Positions 1 to 5,381 of a stretch of DNA of 5,381 nt are shown here, piece after piece. The position numbers and the translations under genes are program-made. Position 1 is the stretch's first letter. Every line of letters starts with the position of its first letter. The stretch is from positions 1 to 5,381 of the forward strand of contig CALKBB010000047.1 of assembly GCA_937989795.1 (NCBI GenBank), read 5' to 3'. The DNA is from an uncultured Collinsella sp. GTDB taxonomy: Bacteria; Actinomycetota; Coriobacteriia; Coriobacteriales; Coriobacteriaceae. The notes beneath the pieces are model-generated. The model saw nothing but the letters and a program-made list of their open reading frames with translations. It was not told the DNA's origin and searched no databases.

Positions 1-359
1 AGCCCCAGTACGGAAAGCGCCATGTCCGGACGGCCGCCCGTAGCGCAAGTCGCAACTACTTCGGCACCCGGCCAGCGACGACGGACGGAATCGAGCGCCA
101 GCGCCAGATCGGTATAGTCCTTGTAGGGGTCGTGGCGCTCTACCTCAAAGACTTCGGCGGCATCGACCAGCGCGCGACCTGCGTCGCTCACCGTGTCGGT
201 ATCTCCCACATATACGTCGCAGCCCAGCCCCGCGCCCAGCAGCGCATCGAGCCCGCGGTCCACGGCGACAACGTGGTCGCACTCCCCTGCTAGCCTATGC
301 AACAGATCCGCGCTCGCCACCACGGACGAGCCACAGACCACTAATACCTTACAAGCCAC
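1..359 (-). CDS. thiN: Thiamine pyrophosphokinase (thiamine diphosphokinase), 5' part only
   Basis: Predicted to transfer pyrophosphate from ATP to thiamine, giving the cofactor thiamine diphosphate in the cytosol. The first 119 codons are visible; the gene leaves the window at its left edge, and the family is usually about 210-230 residues. Motifs of the catalytic domain appear in the right order: VDRGLDALL (33-41), GDTDTV (52-57, where the family usually has GDFDSV), KDYTDLALAL (80-89) and TGGRPDM (107-113, usually GGRxDH). The start is placed on GTG at 359, giving MACKVLVVCG. It lies nine bases after the TAG of the upstream HAD gene and in the same frame, with GAGGG and GGCGAGAG upstream as possible Shine-Dalgarno sequence. 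A second GTG at 341 is possible. The tight spacing implies co-transcription with the HAD gene. The family call is confident; activity is less certain because the terminal His of the GGRxDH motif is Met. Confidence 0.85.
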   Translation of the reverse strand, partial: MACKVLVVCGSSVVASADLLHRLAGECDHVVAVDRGLDALLGAGLGCDVYVGDTDTVSDAGRALVDAAEVFEVERHDPYKDYTDLALALDSVRRRWPGAEVVATCATGGRPDMALSVLG

Positions 360-368
360 AGCTCTCGC

Positions 369-1058
369 CTATCCCTCAAACGTAAGAACGCGGGCCAGAT
401 CCAGGTCCTCATAGCTATCGATAAAGATGTCGCAGTTGGCACGCACCTCATCGCGCTCCATACGGCCGTGCGGGTCATAGATACCAACGCGCTTAAAGCC
501 CGCAGTGCCAGAGCTCCTAAGTCCAAAGACGGCGTCCTCAAACACCCACGCGCGCTCAAACTTGTGCCTATGGCGCTCCTCCAGGCGGCGAAGCGCCAGC
601 TCGTACACATCGGGGAACTGCTTGGAGCGGCCCGCCTCGCCCGTCGTGGTAATAAACTCCATATAGCGATCAAGGCCGGCGCCCGCAAGTGCAGACTTAA
701 CCAACTCGGCGGGCGTGGACGTGGCAACGCACATGGCAATACCGGCCTCCTGCGCCTGCTTCAAAAATGCAAGCAGGCCCTCGCGCGGCGGCACCTTGGA
801 GTAACCATCGATCAGGATGTCGCTCACTTCTCGGTAGAGCTCCTCGCCATTTGTGCCAATGCCCCAGGTGTCGTGGTAGGCCTGGCACTCGTCCTCGAGC
901 GACAAATGCTCAAATTGGGCAAAATCGTCGACCGTCACGTCAACTCCGTGGCGGTGCAATAACTCGGGCTGGGCGTAGGCCCAAACGGGGGTGCTATTAA
1001 CCAGTGTGCCGTCGCAATCGAAAATAAAAGCAACACTTGGGGCAGCGATGTGGTCCAT
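369..1058 (-). CDS. HAD-superfamily hydrolase (subfamily IA, beta-phosphoglucomutase-like phosphatase)
   Basis: A 229-residue cytosolic phosphatase-type protein. All four HAD motifs are visible (numbering from the ATG at 1058): motif I DCDGT (14-18; Asp14 nucleophile, Asp16 acid/base), motif II ATST (112-115), motif III Lys146 in GRSKQFPD, and motif IV VFEDAVFGL with Glu174-Asp175 as metal ligands. The stretch between motifs I and II is a helical C1-type cap, as in beta-phosphoglucomutase and sugar-phosphate phosphatases. Length is normal for the subfamily. An in-frame TTG at 1079 would add seven residues. ATG 1058 is preferred because GAAAGG sits seven bases before it. It is the first gene of a minus-strand unit with thiN and is divergent from glgB. 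The substrate cannot be read from sequence. A sugar phosphate is plausible next to glycogen genes, but this is only inference. Confidence 0.9.
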   Translation of the reverse strand: MDHIAAPSVAFIFDCDGTLVNSTPVWAYAQPELLHRHGVDVTVDDFAQFEHLSLEDECQAYHDTWGIGTNGEELYREVSDILIDGYSKVPPREGLLAFLKQAQEAGIAMCVATSTPAELVKSALAGAGLDRYMEFITTTGEAGRSKQFPDVYELALRRLEERHRHKFERAWVFEDAVFGLRSSGTAGFKRVGIYDPHGRMERDEVRANCDIFIDSYEDLDLARVLTFEG

Positions 1059-1065
1059 AAACGAG

Positions 1066-1071
1066 CCTTTC
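1066..1071 (-). promoter_or_regulatory. Ribosome binding site deciding the HAD start
   Basis: On the minus strand GAAAGG lies seven bases upstream of ATG 1058, good Shine-Dalgarno spacing. The upstream TTG (1079) has no comparable purine run, so the ATG is taken as the start. Confidence 0.6.
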
Positions 1072-1081
1072 GATGTCAAAG

Positions 1082-1167
1082 GGTAAACAACCTGCTAAAA
1101 ACGTTTTACCAAACGTCAACCTAACAATCTAGAAACGCTAATTGGTAAAACTGTCAAGAGTTTTACC
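1082..1167. repeat. Four copies of a GGTAAAAC half-site in alternating orientation
   Basis: GGTAAAC at 1082-1088 (one A short), GTTTTACC at 1103-1110, GGTAAAAC at 1144-1151 and GTTTTACC at 1160-1167. They form two inverted pairs, one imperfect with a 14-base gap and one perfect. The copy at 1103 sits in TAAAAACGTTTTACC, whose AAAACGTTTT core resembles the central-CG operators bound by LacI/GalR-family regulators. That family assignment is inference. Confidence 0.5.
1128..1157 (-). promoter_or_regulatory. Candidate leftward promoter for the HAD-thiN unit
   Basis: Read on the minus strand, a perfect TTGACA (1157 to 1152) lies in the spacer of the palindrome. The best -10 is weak: TCTAGA (1133-1128) at 18 bp, or TAGATT (1131-1126) at 20 bp. 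A second TTGACG (1119-1114) has no good -10. Transcription would run about 65-70 bases to ATG 1058, passing the half-sites at 1103 and 1082. Confidence 0.35.
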
Positions 1168-1168
1168 A
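1143..1168. promoter_or_regulatory. Perfect 10+10 bp interrupted palindrome, probable operator
   Basis: The arm TGGTAAAACT (1143-1152) and its exact reverse complement AGTTTTACCA (1159-1168) flank the six bases GTCAAG. The geometry suits a dimeric repressor or activator. The right arm covers a -35-like TTACCA for a rightward promoter, while the spacer read on the minus strand supplies TTGACA, a consensus -35 for a leftward promoter. One bound dimer could therefore control both transcripts. There is no downstream T-run, so it is not a terminator. The regulator is not encoded in the window. Confidence 0.6.
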
Positions 1169-1192
1169 CGGCAATTCTGCAAGTGGTATAAA
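1163..1192 (+). promoter_or_regulatory. Candidate glgB promoter P1 (extended -10)
   Basis: TATAAA (1187-1192) is preceded by TG plus one base (1184-1186), an extended -10. TTACCA (1163-1168) is a four-of-six match to the -35 consensus at 18 bp spacing and coincides with the right arm of the palindrome. A transcript from here would have a leader of about 190 nt before glgB. Confidence 0.5.
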
Positions 1193-1234
1193 CATGGCGC
1201 TTACCGATTAAACGCCACCGCAAAACCTCTTTCG

Positions 1235-1264
1235 TTCATAAAAGTAACGTACAGGTGCTATCTT
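1235..1264 (+). promoter_or_regulatory. Weaker candidate glgB promoter P2
   Basis: TATCTT (1259-1264) is preceded by TGC, again an extended -10 arrangement, with TTCATA (1235-1240) as a four-of-six -35 at 18 bp. It is an alternative or additional start for the glgB transcript and would place the 1279-1304 hairpin near the 5' end of the RNA. Confidence 0.3.
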
Positions 1265-1278
1265 ATTTTGTGCCGAAA

Positions 1279-1304
1279 GTTCCACCGAGCACGCGAGGTG
1301 GAAC
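1279..1304 (+). other. Leader hairpin 1 upstream of glgB
   Basis: GTTCCACC (1279-1286) pairs perfectly with GGTGGAAC (1297-1304) around a 10-base loop. There is no following T-run, so it is not an intrinsic terminator. It could be a 5' stabilising stem, part of a structured leader, or a DNA operator. Confidence 0.4.
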
Positions 1305-1336
1305 GAATCATAGAACTATCGCCGTCCCTTCGATTC

Positions 1337-1378
1337 GTGCAGCCTTGGACCTTTCGCATCTAGTCACCAAGGCAACAC
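1337..1378 (+). other. Leader hairpin 2 directly before the glgB start
   Basis: GCCTTGG (1342-1348) pairs with CCAAGGC (1367-1373). A further GTG (1337-1339) with CAC (1376-1378) extends the stem across a 2x2 internal loop. The stem ends 11 bases before ATG 1390 and buries AAGG, the only purine-rich run close upstream of that start. It may affect translation of glgB. Confidence 0.35.
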
Positions 1379-1389
1379 GCTGCCGCGTC

Positions 1390-3648
1390 ATGATGGGATC
1401 AAACGTGAGCGATACAAAGCTAAAGCCAGCAACCAAAAAGCCTGCTACCCGTAAAGCCGCCCCGCACGTGCCGGAGCTCACCAAGGACGATGTCTACCTG
1501 TTTGGCATCGGCACGTGGGAGCGCAGCTGGGAAAAGATGGGCGCGCATCCCGACACGCAGAACCGTACGCGCGGCTGGCGTTTTTGTGTTTGGGCGCCCG
1601 ACGTAAAGAGTATTCACGTCATTGGCGAATTTAACGACTGGGATGAGCAAGCCAACCCGCTGGTACCCATGCATACGAGCGCCATTTGGGAAGGTTTTAT
1701 TCCTGGCGCCGAGCAGGGCCAGCTCTATAAGTATCTCATCGAGACCAACGAGGGCGAAAAGCTCTACAAGGCCGATCCGTACGCCTTTAAGGCCGAGTGC
1801 CCTCCGGGTACCGCCAGCGTGCTGTGGACCCTCGATGGCTACCAGTGGAACGACGCCGCATGGCTCAAGCGCCGTGCCGACCATAACCACATGTCGCAGC
1901 CCCTTAACATCTACGAGGTGCATATTGGCTCGTGGAAGCGCCACGGCGACGCGCCGCAGGGCGAGCCCGACGAGTACGGCAACTACCCTGGCCCCATGGA
2001 CCCCTTCCCCGCGCAGCGCGGTGAGTTTTACACCTACGACGACCTGTCGGTGGAGCTCGTGGACTACGTGCGTGACATGGGCTACACGCATATCGAGGTC
2101 ATGCCGCTTATGGAGCATCCCTTCGATGGCTCCTGGGGCTACCAGACGACCGGCTACTATGCCGCCACGTCGCGCTACGGCAACCCGCAGCAGCTCATGC
2201 ACTTTATCGATGCGTGCCACGAGGCAGGCATCGGCGTGATCATGGACTGGGTGCCCGGCGGTTTTTGCGCCGACTCTCACGGCCTTGCCACCTTTAACGG
2301 CCACATGCTGTTTGAGCACGAGATTCACCCCAACTGGGGCACGCACAAGTTTGACTTCGCCCGCGGCGAGGTCCGCTCTTTCCTGGTCTCTAACGTGCTT
2401 TATTGGCTCGAGAACTTCCACGTTGACGGCATTCGCATGGACGGCGTGTCCAGTATGCTGTACCTCAACTTTGGCATTGACGATCCCAGCCAAAAGAAGT
2501 TCAACAAGTACGGTACCGAGGAGGACCTGGACGCCAGCGCGTTTATCCGCCAGGTCAACTGCGCTGTGGAGGCGCACTACCCCGACGTGATGATGATGGC
2601 CGAGGAGTCCACCGCGTGGCCGCTCGTGACCTACCCGCCGCAGGACGGCGGCCTGGGCTTCCACTACAAGTGGGACATGGGCTGGATGAACGACACCCTG
2701 CACTACATGCAGACTGATTTTCCGTGGCGCCCCGGCAACCACGGTCTGCTCACGTTCTCCATTATGTATGCCTTTACCGAGAACTTTATTTGCCCGCTGA
2801 GCCACGACGAGGTCGTGCACGGCAAGTGCTCGCTGATCGGCCGCATGCCGGGCGACTGGTGGCGCCAGTTTGCCGGCCTGCGCACGCTGGCCTTCTACCA
2901 GATGACGCACCCCGGTGCCAAGCTCAACTTTATGGGCAACGAGATCGGCCAGTTTATTGAATGGCGCTACTACGAGTCCATTCAGTGGTTCTTGACCGAG
3001 GAGTACGAGACCCACCGTCATCATCAGGCGTTTATCAAGGCGCTTAACCACCTGTATACCGCCGAGCCCGCCCTGTACGAGCGCGGCTACACCGACGATG
3101 GCTTTACCTGGATCGACGCGGACAACTCCAAGCAGTCCATCGTGAGCTTTGTCCGTCAGGGCGAGGACGTCGATGACGACCTGGTGATCCTGATCAACTT
3201 TGACCCGGCGAGCTATGAGAGCTTCCGCGTGGGCGTGCCACGCGAGGGCGATTGGGAGGTCATCTTCGATTCCGACCGTCCCGAGTTTGGCGGCAGCGGA
3301 TACGCCGGCGAGGAACCCTACACCTGCTCGAGCGAGCCCTATCCCTGGAACGGGCAGATGGACTCCATCGAGATGAAGGTGCCCGGCCTGGCAGGCGTGG
3401 TGCTCAAACGCCGCGGTCCCAGCAGCTACAAGCCGCCGGTGGTCGAGAAGCCCAAGAAGGCGGCGCGTAAGCGCACGTCCTCGGTGAAGCCCAAGGCCGC
3501 GGCTGCTAAGAAGGCTCCGGCCAAGGCGAAGACCGCCAAGCCCGCTGCCAAGGCTACCGCTAAGCCCAAGGCCAAAAAGGCAACCAATAAAAAGGCTGCT
3601 CCCAAGGCTAAGGCAGGCGCTGTTAAAGCATCTGGCAAGGATGCGTAA
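1390..3648 (+). CDS. glgB: 1,4-alpha-glucan (glycogen) branching enzyme with Lys/Ala-rich tail
   Basis: Cuts alpha-1,4-glucan chains and rejoins them through alpha-1,6 bonds during glycogen synthesis; cytosolic, GH13. The 752-residue product has a Lys/Pro/Ala-rich N-terminus (about 8-24), a CBM48-like domain (about 65-150: FCVWAP, GEFNDWD, WEGFIPGA), the GH13 barrel (about 170-560) and a C-terminal beta domain (to about 675). Catalytic residues are present: Asp351 in GIRMDGVSSM (nucleophile), Glu405 in MMAEEST (acid/base) and Asp473 in SHDEVVHG. Conserved region I is DWVPGGF (286-292), with Gly291 where the family normally has His. A polycationic tail covers 681-752; without it the length is usual for the family. 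The start is uncertain: ATG 1390 and ATG 1393 lack a good ribosome site, whereas GTG 1405 has GGGA six bases upstream and would give MSDTKLKP. The open frame back to 1255 is not credible. glgP follows after 94 nt, implying an operon. Confidence 0.95.
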   Translation: MMGSNVSDTKLKPATKKPATRKAAPHVPELTKDDVYLFGIGTWERSWEKMGAHPDTQNRTRGWRFCVWAPDVKSIHVIGEFNDWDEQANPLVPMHTSAIWEGFIPGAEQGQLYKYLIETNEGEKLYKADPYAFKAECPPGTASVLWTLDGYQWNDAAWLKRRADHNHMSQPLNIYEVHIGSWKRHGDAPQGEPDEYGNYPGPMDPFPAQRGEFYTYDDLSVELVDYVRDMGYTHIEVMPLMEHPFDGSWGYQTTGYYAATSRYGNPQQLMHFIDACHEAGIGVIMDWVPGGFCADSHGLATFNGHMLFEHEIHPNWGTHKFDFARGEVRSFLVSNVLYWLENFHVDGIRMDGVSSMLYLNFGIDDPSQKKFNKYGTEEDLDASAFIRQVNCAVEAHYPDVMMMAEESTAWPLVTYPPQDGGLGFHYKWDMGWMNDTLHYMQTDFPWRPGNHGLLTFSIMYAFTENFICPLSHDEVVHGKCSLIGRMPGDWWRQFAGLRTLAFYQMTHPGAKLNFMGNEIGQFIEWRYYESIQWFLTEEYETHRHHQAFIKALNHLYTAEPALYERGYTDDGFTWIDADNSKQSIVSFVRQGEDVDDDLVILINFDPASYESFRVGVPREGDWEVIFDSDRPEFGGSGYAGEEPYTCSSEPYPWNGQMDSIEMKVPGLAGVVLKRRGPSSYKPPVVEKPKKAARKRTSSVKPKAAAAKKAPAKAKTAKPAAKATAKPKAKKATNKKAAPKAKAGAVKASGKDA
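3430..3645 (+). repeat. Low-complexity segment encoding the Lys/Ala/Pro tail of GlgB
   Basis: Codons 681-752 of glgB. By count there are 23 Lys and 23 Ala in 72 residues, plus two Arg and only two acidic residues, with PKAKK-like units. Degenerate AAGGC/CCCAAGG words recur in the DNA. The composition resembles bacterial histone-H1-like tails. It is in frame with the enzyme and ends at the true stop, so it is part of the protein. Confidence 0.85.
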
Positions 3649-3656
3649 CAAAGCCG

Positions 3657-3668
3657 TTACAGCTGTAA
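3657..3668. promoter_or_regulatory. 12 bp perfect palindrome after glgB
   Basis: TTACAG followed by its exact reverse complement CTGTAA, starting eight bases after the glgB stop. With no loop it is better as a DNA-binding site than as an RNA hairpin. A TAGGAT (3689-3694) downstream could be a weak -10 for an internal glgP promoter, but no convincing -35 pairs with it. Confidence 0.25.
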
Positions 3669-3673
3669 TCACC

Positions 3674-3688
3674 CGCCCCGCGGGGGCG
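3674..3688 (+). other. GC-rich hairpin between glgB and glgP
   Basis: CGCCCC (3674-3679) pairs with GGGGCG (3683-3688) around a three-base loop. It is strong for its size but has no T-run on either strand, so it is probably not a rho-independent terminator. It could slow 3' decay or set the relative amounts of glgB and glgP message. Confidence 0.4.
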
Positions 3689-3706
3689 TAGGATACAAGT
3701 CAAAAC

Positions 3707-3741
3707 CGTTCCGGGAGAAACATCCCCGGGGGAAAGGAACG
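3707..3741 (+). promoter_or_regulatory. glgP ribosome binding site within a potential hairpin
   Basis: The glgP Shine-Dalgarno is AAAGGA (3733-3738), four bases before ATG 3743. CGTTCC (3707-3712) is complementary to GGAACG (3736-3741), which includes the GGA of that site. Inside, GGGA (3713-3716) can pair with TCCC (3723-3726). A competing fold pairs CCGGG (3711-3715) with CCCGG (3725-3729) and frees the ribosome site. The two folds share bases, so they exclude each other. The ribosome site is clear; the switching is inference. Confidence 0.45.
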
Positions 3742-3742
3742 T

Positions 3743-5381
3743 ATGAATAAGATCTTCGACAACAAGCAGGAGTTTACCGAGCTCTATCGCGATGCTGTCA
3801 TGAGCATCAGTGGCAAGAGCGTCGAGGCCGCCAGCGACCTCGACCGCTTTAACGCCCTGGCCAAGCTCGTGGCCGAGAAGGCACGCACCGTTGCCACCAA
3901 GAGTGACGCCCGCGTCACCGCCGAGGGCAAGAAGCGCGTGTACTACTTCTCGATCGAGTTTTTGATCGGCCGCCTGCTCGACAACTACCTGCTCAACTTT
4001 GGCGTGCGCGACATGGTCGCCGAGGCACTCGACGACATGGGTTTCGACCTGTCCGTCATCGAAAACCAGGAGCCCGATCCGGCGCTGGGCAACGGTGGCC
4101 TGGGCCGTCTTGCCGCATGCTTTTTGGATTCGATGGCAGCCGAGGGCATTGCCGGCTACGGCAACGGCATGCGCTACCGCTACGGCCTCTTTAAGCAGGA
4201 GATCGTCAACGGCAGCCAGGTCGAGGCCACCGACGAGTGGCTCACCCACGGCTATCCCTGGGAGGTCCGCCGTCAGGACAAGGCCGTAACCATCAAGTTT
4301 GGTGGTCACGTTGAGGGCTTTGAGGAGAACGGTCGCACGTTCTACCGCACGGTGGACACGCAGGACATCCTGGCCGTCCCTTATGACATCCCCGTCGTGG
4401 GCTATGCCGGCGAGACTGTCAACAAGCTGCGCGTCTGGGCCGCCGAGCCGGTCGAGGAGCACTTCGATCTGGAGGCCTTCAACCGCGGCGACTATGCCCT
4501 GGCCGACGCCGAGCGCGCCGAGGCCGAGGCCATCAGCGCCATCCTCTACCCCAACGACGCCGGCGAGCACGGCCGTCTGCTGCGCCTGAAGCAGGAGTAC
4601 CTGTTTGTCTCGGCCGGCATCTACAGCCTGCTCGACACCTTTGAGAAGGAGCACGGCGAGAACTGGGAGCTGCTGCCGCAGTTTGTGGCCATCCACACCA
4701 ACGACACGCACCCCGCCATGTGCGGCCCCGAGCTCATGCGTATCCTCATCGACGAGAAGAAGCTCGAGTGGGATGACGCCTGGAACATCGTGACGCAGGT
4801 CGTGAGCTACACCAACCACACCATCCTGCCCGAGGCCCTGGAGAAGTGGCCCATCGGCATGTTCTCCAAGCTCCTCCCCCGTGTGTACCAGATCATCGAC
4901 GAGATCAGCCGTCGTTGGCACGAGTCGTTCGACACCACGCAGGAGGGCTGGCAGGAGCGTCTGCGCCAGACCGCCATCCTGTGGGACGGCGAGATTCGCA
5001 TGGCCAACCTGTCCGTAATCTGCAGCCACAGCGTCAACGGCGTGGCCAAGATCCACTCCGACATCATCAAGAACATCGTGCTCAAGGACTTCTATGCCCT
5101 GACGCCCGAAAAGTTCAACAACAAGACCAACGGCATCTCGCACCGTCGCTTCTTTGCCGAGGCCAACCCCACCTATGCCAAGCTCGTTACCGAGGCTATT
5201 GGCGATGGCTGGCTGAAGGACGCCTTTGAGCTGGAGAAGCTCAAGGAGTTCCAGAACGACACCGAGTTCCTGAAGGCCGTGGGTGCCTCCAAGCGCGCCA
5301 ACAAGGAGCGCCTGGCCGCCTACGTCAAGGCCGAGACCGGTCTGGTTATTGACCCCAACACCGTCTTCGACGTTCAGGTGA
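3743..5381 (+). CDS. glgP: Glycogen/starch/maltodextrin phosphorylase, 3' end outside the window
   Basis: Phosphorolysis of terminal alpha-1,4 bonds of glycogen or maltodextrin to glucose-1-phosphate; GT35, PLP-dependent, cytosolic. The visible 546 codons carry family landmarks in order: YYFSIEFLIGRLL (67-79), NGGLGRLAACFLDSMA (117-132), GYGNGMRYRYGLFKQ (138-152), DEWLTHGYPWE (164-174), NDTHPA (320-325), YTNHTILPEALEKW (356-369, His359 matching the active-site His377 of rabbit muscle enzyme), VNGVAKIHSD (431-440) and NNKTNGISHRRF (459-470). The lysine that binds PLP lies further on and is not seen; full enzymes are roughly 750-840 residues. The short N-terminus before YYFSIEF leaves little room for the phosphorylation peptide of animal enzymes. 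ATG 3743 is supported by AAAGGA. Codon use is strongly biased to GCC, CTG and AAG, suggesting high expression. Whether glycogen or maltodextrin is preferred cannot be told. Confidence 0.96.
   Translation, partial: MNKIFDNKQEFTELYRDAVMSISGKSVEAASDLDRFNALAKLVAEKARTVATKSDARVTAEGKKRVYYFSIEFLIGRLLDNYLLNFGVRDMVAEALDDMGFDLSVIENQEPDPALGNGGLGRLAACFLDSMAAEGIAGYGNGMRYRYGLFKQEIVNGSQVEATDEWLTHGYPWEVRRQDKAVTIKFGGHVEGFEENGRTFYRTVDTQDILAVPYDIPVVGYAGETVNKLRVWAAEPVEEHFDLEAFNRGDYALADAERAEAEAISAILYPNDAGEHGRLLRLKQEYLFVSAGIYSLLDTFEKEHGENWELLPQFVAIHTNDTHPAMCGPELMRILIDEKKLEWDDAWNIVTQVVSYTNHTILPEALEKWPIGMFSKLLPRVYQIIDEISRRWHESFDTTQEGWQERLRQTAILWDGEIRMANLSVICSHSVNGVAKIHSDIIKNIVLKDFYALTPEKFNNKTNGISHRRFFAEANPTYAKLVTEAIGDGWLKDAFELEKLKEFQNDTEFLKAVGASKRANKERLAAYVKAETGLVIDPNTVFDVQV

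Larger units (their letters stand above)
1059..1389. other. Divergent intergenic control region
   Basis: About 330 bases with no credible gene between the HAD/thiN unit (leftward) and glgB (rightward). It is visibly AT-richer than the flanking genes, especially 1081-1270. It contains repeated GGTAAAAC half-sites, a perfect interrupted palindrome, promoter-like elements on both strands and two hairpins near glgB. Open frames that cross it have no ribosome binding site and no protein-like composition. Confidence 0.8.

Noticed and set aside
468..962. 164-codon plus-strand frame opposite the HAD gene
   Set aside because: The minus strand holds all four HAD motifs, so this is a shadow frame.
1059..1079. 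TTG start at 1079 adding seven residues to the HAD protein
   Set aside because: ATG 1058 has GAAAGG at seven-base spacing; the TTG has no comparable site.
1194..1211. Five-codon leader peptide (ATG to TAA)
   Set aside because: It begins next to the P1 -10 element, at or before the expected transcription start, and has no ribosome site.
1279..1304. Intrinsic terminator before glgB
   Set aside because: The stem is good but there is no T-run after it on either strand.
1142..1363. 73-codon frame in the divergent intergenic region
   Set aside because: Starts at a TTG inside the palindrome, has no ribosome site and no protein-like composition.
1255..1389. Upstream in-frame extension of glgB beginning at GTG 1255
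   Set aside because: No ribosome site, overlaps a promoter-like -10, and the added residues do not resemble branching-enzyme N-termini.
1420..3672. 750-codon open frame antisense to glgB
   Set aside because: It mirrors the biased codons of glgB, is rich in Val/Leu/Gly/His without recognisable domains, and glgB matches its family over the whole length.
3623..5143. 506-codon open frame antisense to glgP
   Set aside because: Same shadow effect from GC-rich third positions; the plus strand is an unmistakable phosphorylase.

Overview
The window looks like chromosomal DNA from a GC-rich Gram-positive bacterium. Codon choice (GCC, CTG, AAG, CGC) and the branching-enzyme and phosphorylase sequences suggest a Coriobacteriia-type actinobacterium such as Collinsella. 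That taxonomic guess comes from overall feel, not from a marker gene. There are no mobile elements, CRISPR arrays, tRNAs or rRNAs.

Layout: the left fifth (1-1058) is read on the minus strand. It holds a HAD-superfamily hydrolase followed, after an 8-9 nt gap, by the start of a thiamine pyrophosphokinase gene that runs off the left edge. An AT-richer divergent intergenic region (1059-1389) separates these from a plus-strand glycogen operon. That region carries a perfect interrupted palindrome, repeated GGTAAAAC half-sites, promoter-like elements in both directions and two leader hairpins. The operon is glgB (glycogen branching enzyme, complete), a 94 nt gap with two palindromic elements and a possible RBS-masking hairpin, then glgP (glycogen phosphorylase), which is cut by the right edge after 546 codons.

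How the genes work together: GlgB introduces alpha-1,6 branches into glycogen, and GlgP releases glucose-1-phosphate from the outer chains. The pair therefore sets the structure and turnover of a storage polymer. The HAD phosphatase could act on a sugar phosphate, but its substrate is not readable from sequence. The ThiN-like protein makes thiamine diphosphate and is probably metabolically separate.

Most notable points: GlgB carries a histone-H1-like tail of about 72 residues with 23 Lys and 23 Ala. GlgB also has Gly in place of the usual His in GH13 conserved region I. Finally, the 10+10 bp palindrome overlaps the -35 positions of promoter candidates facing both ways, which suggests a shared operator for the divergent transcripts. 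I see no clearly new multi-gene system here; the novelty lies in these details.
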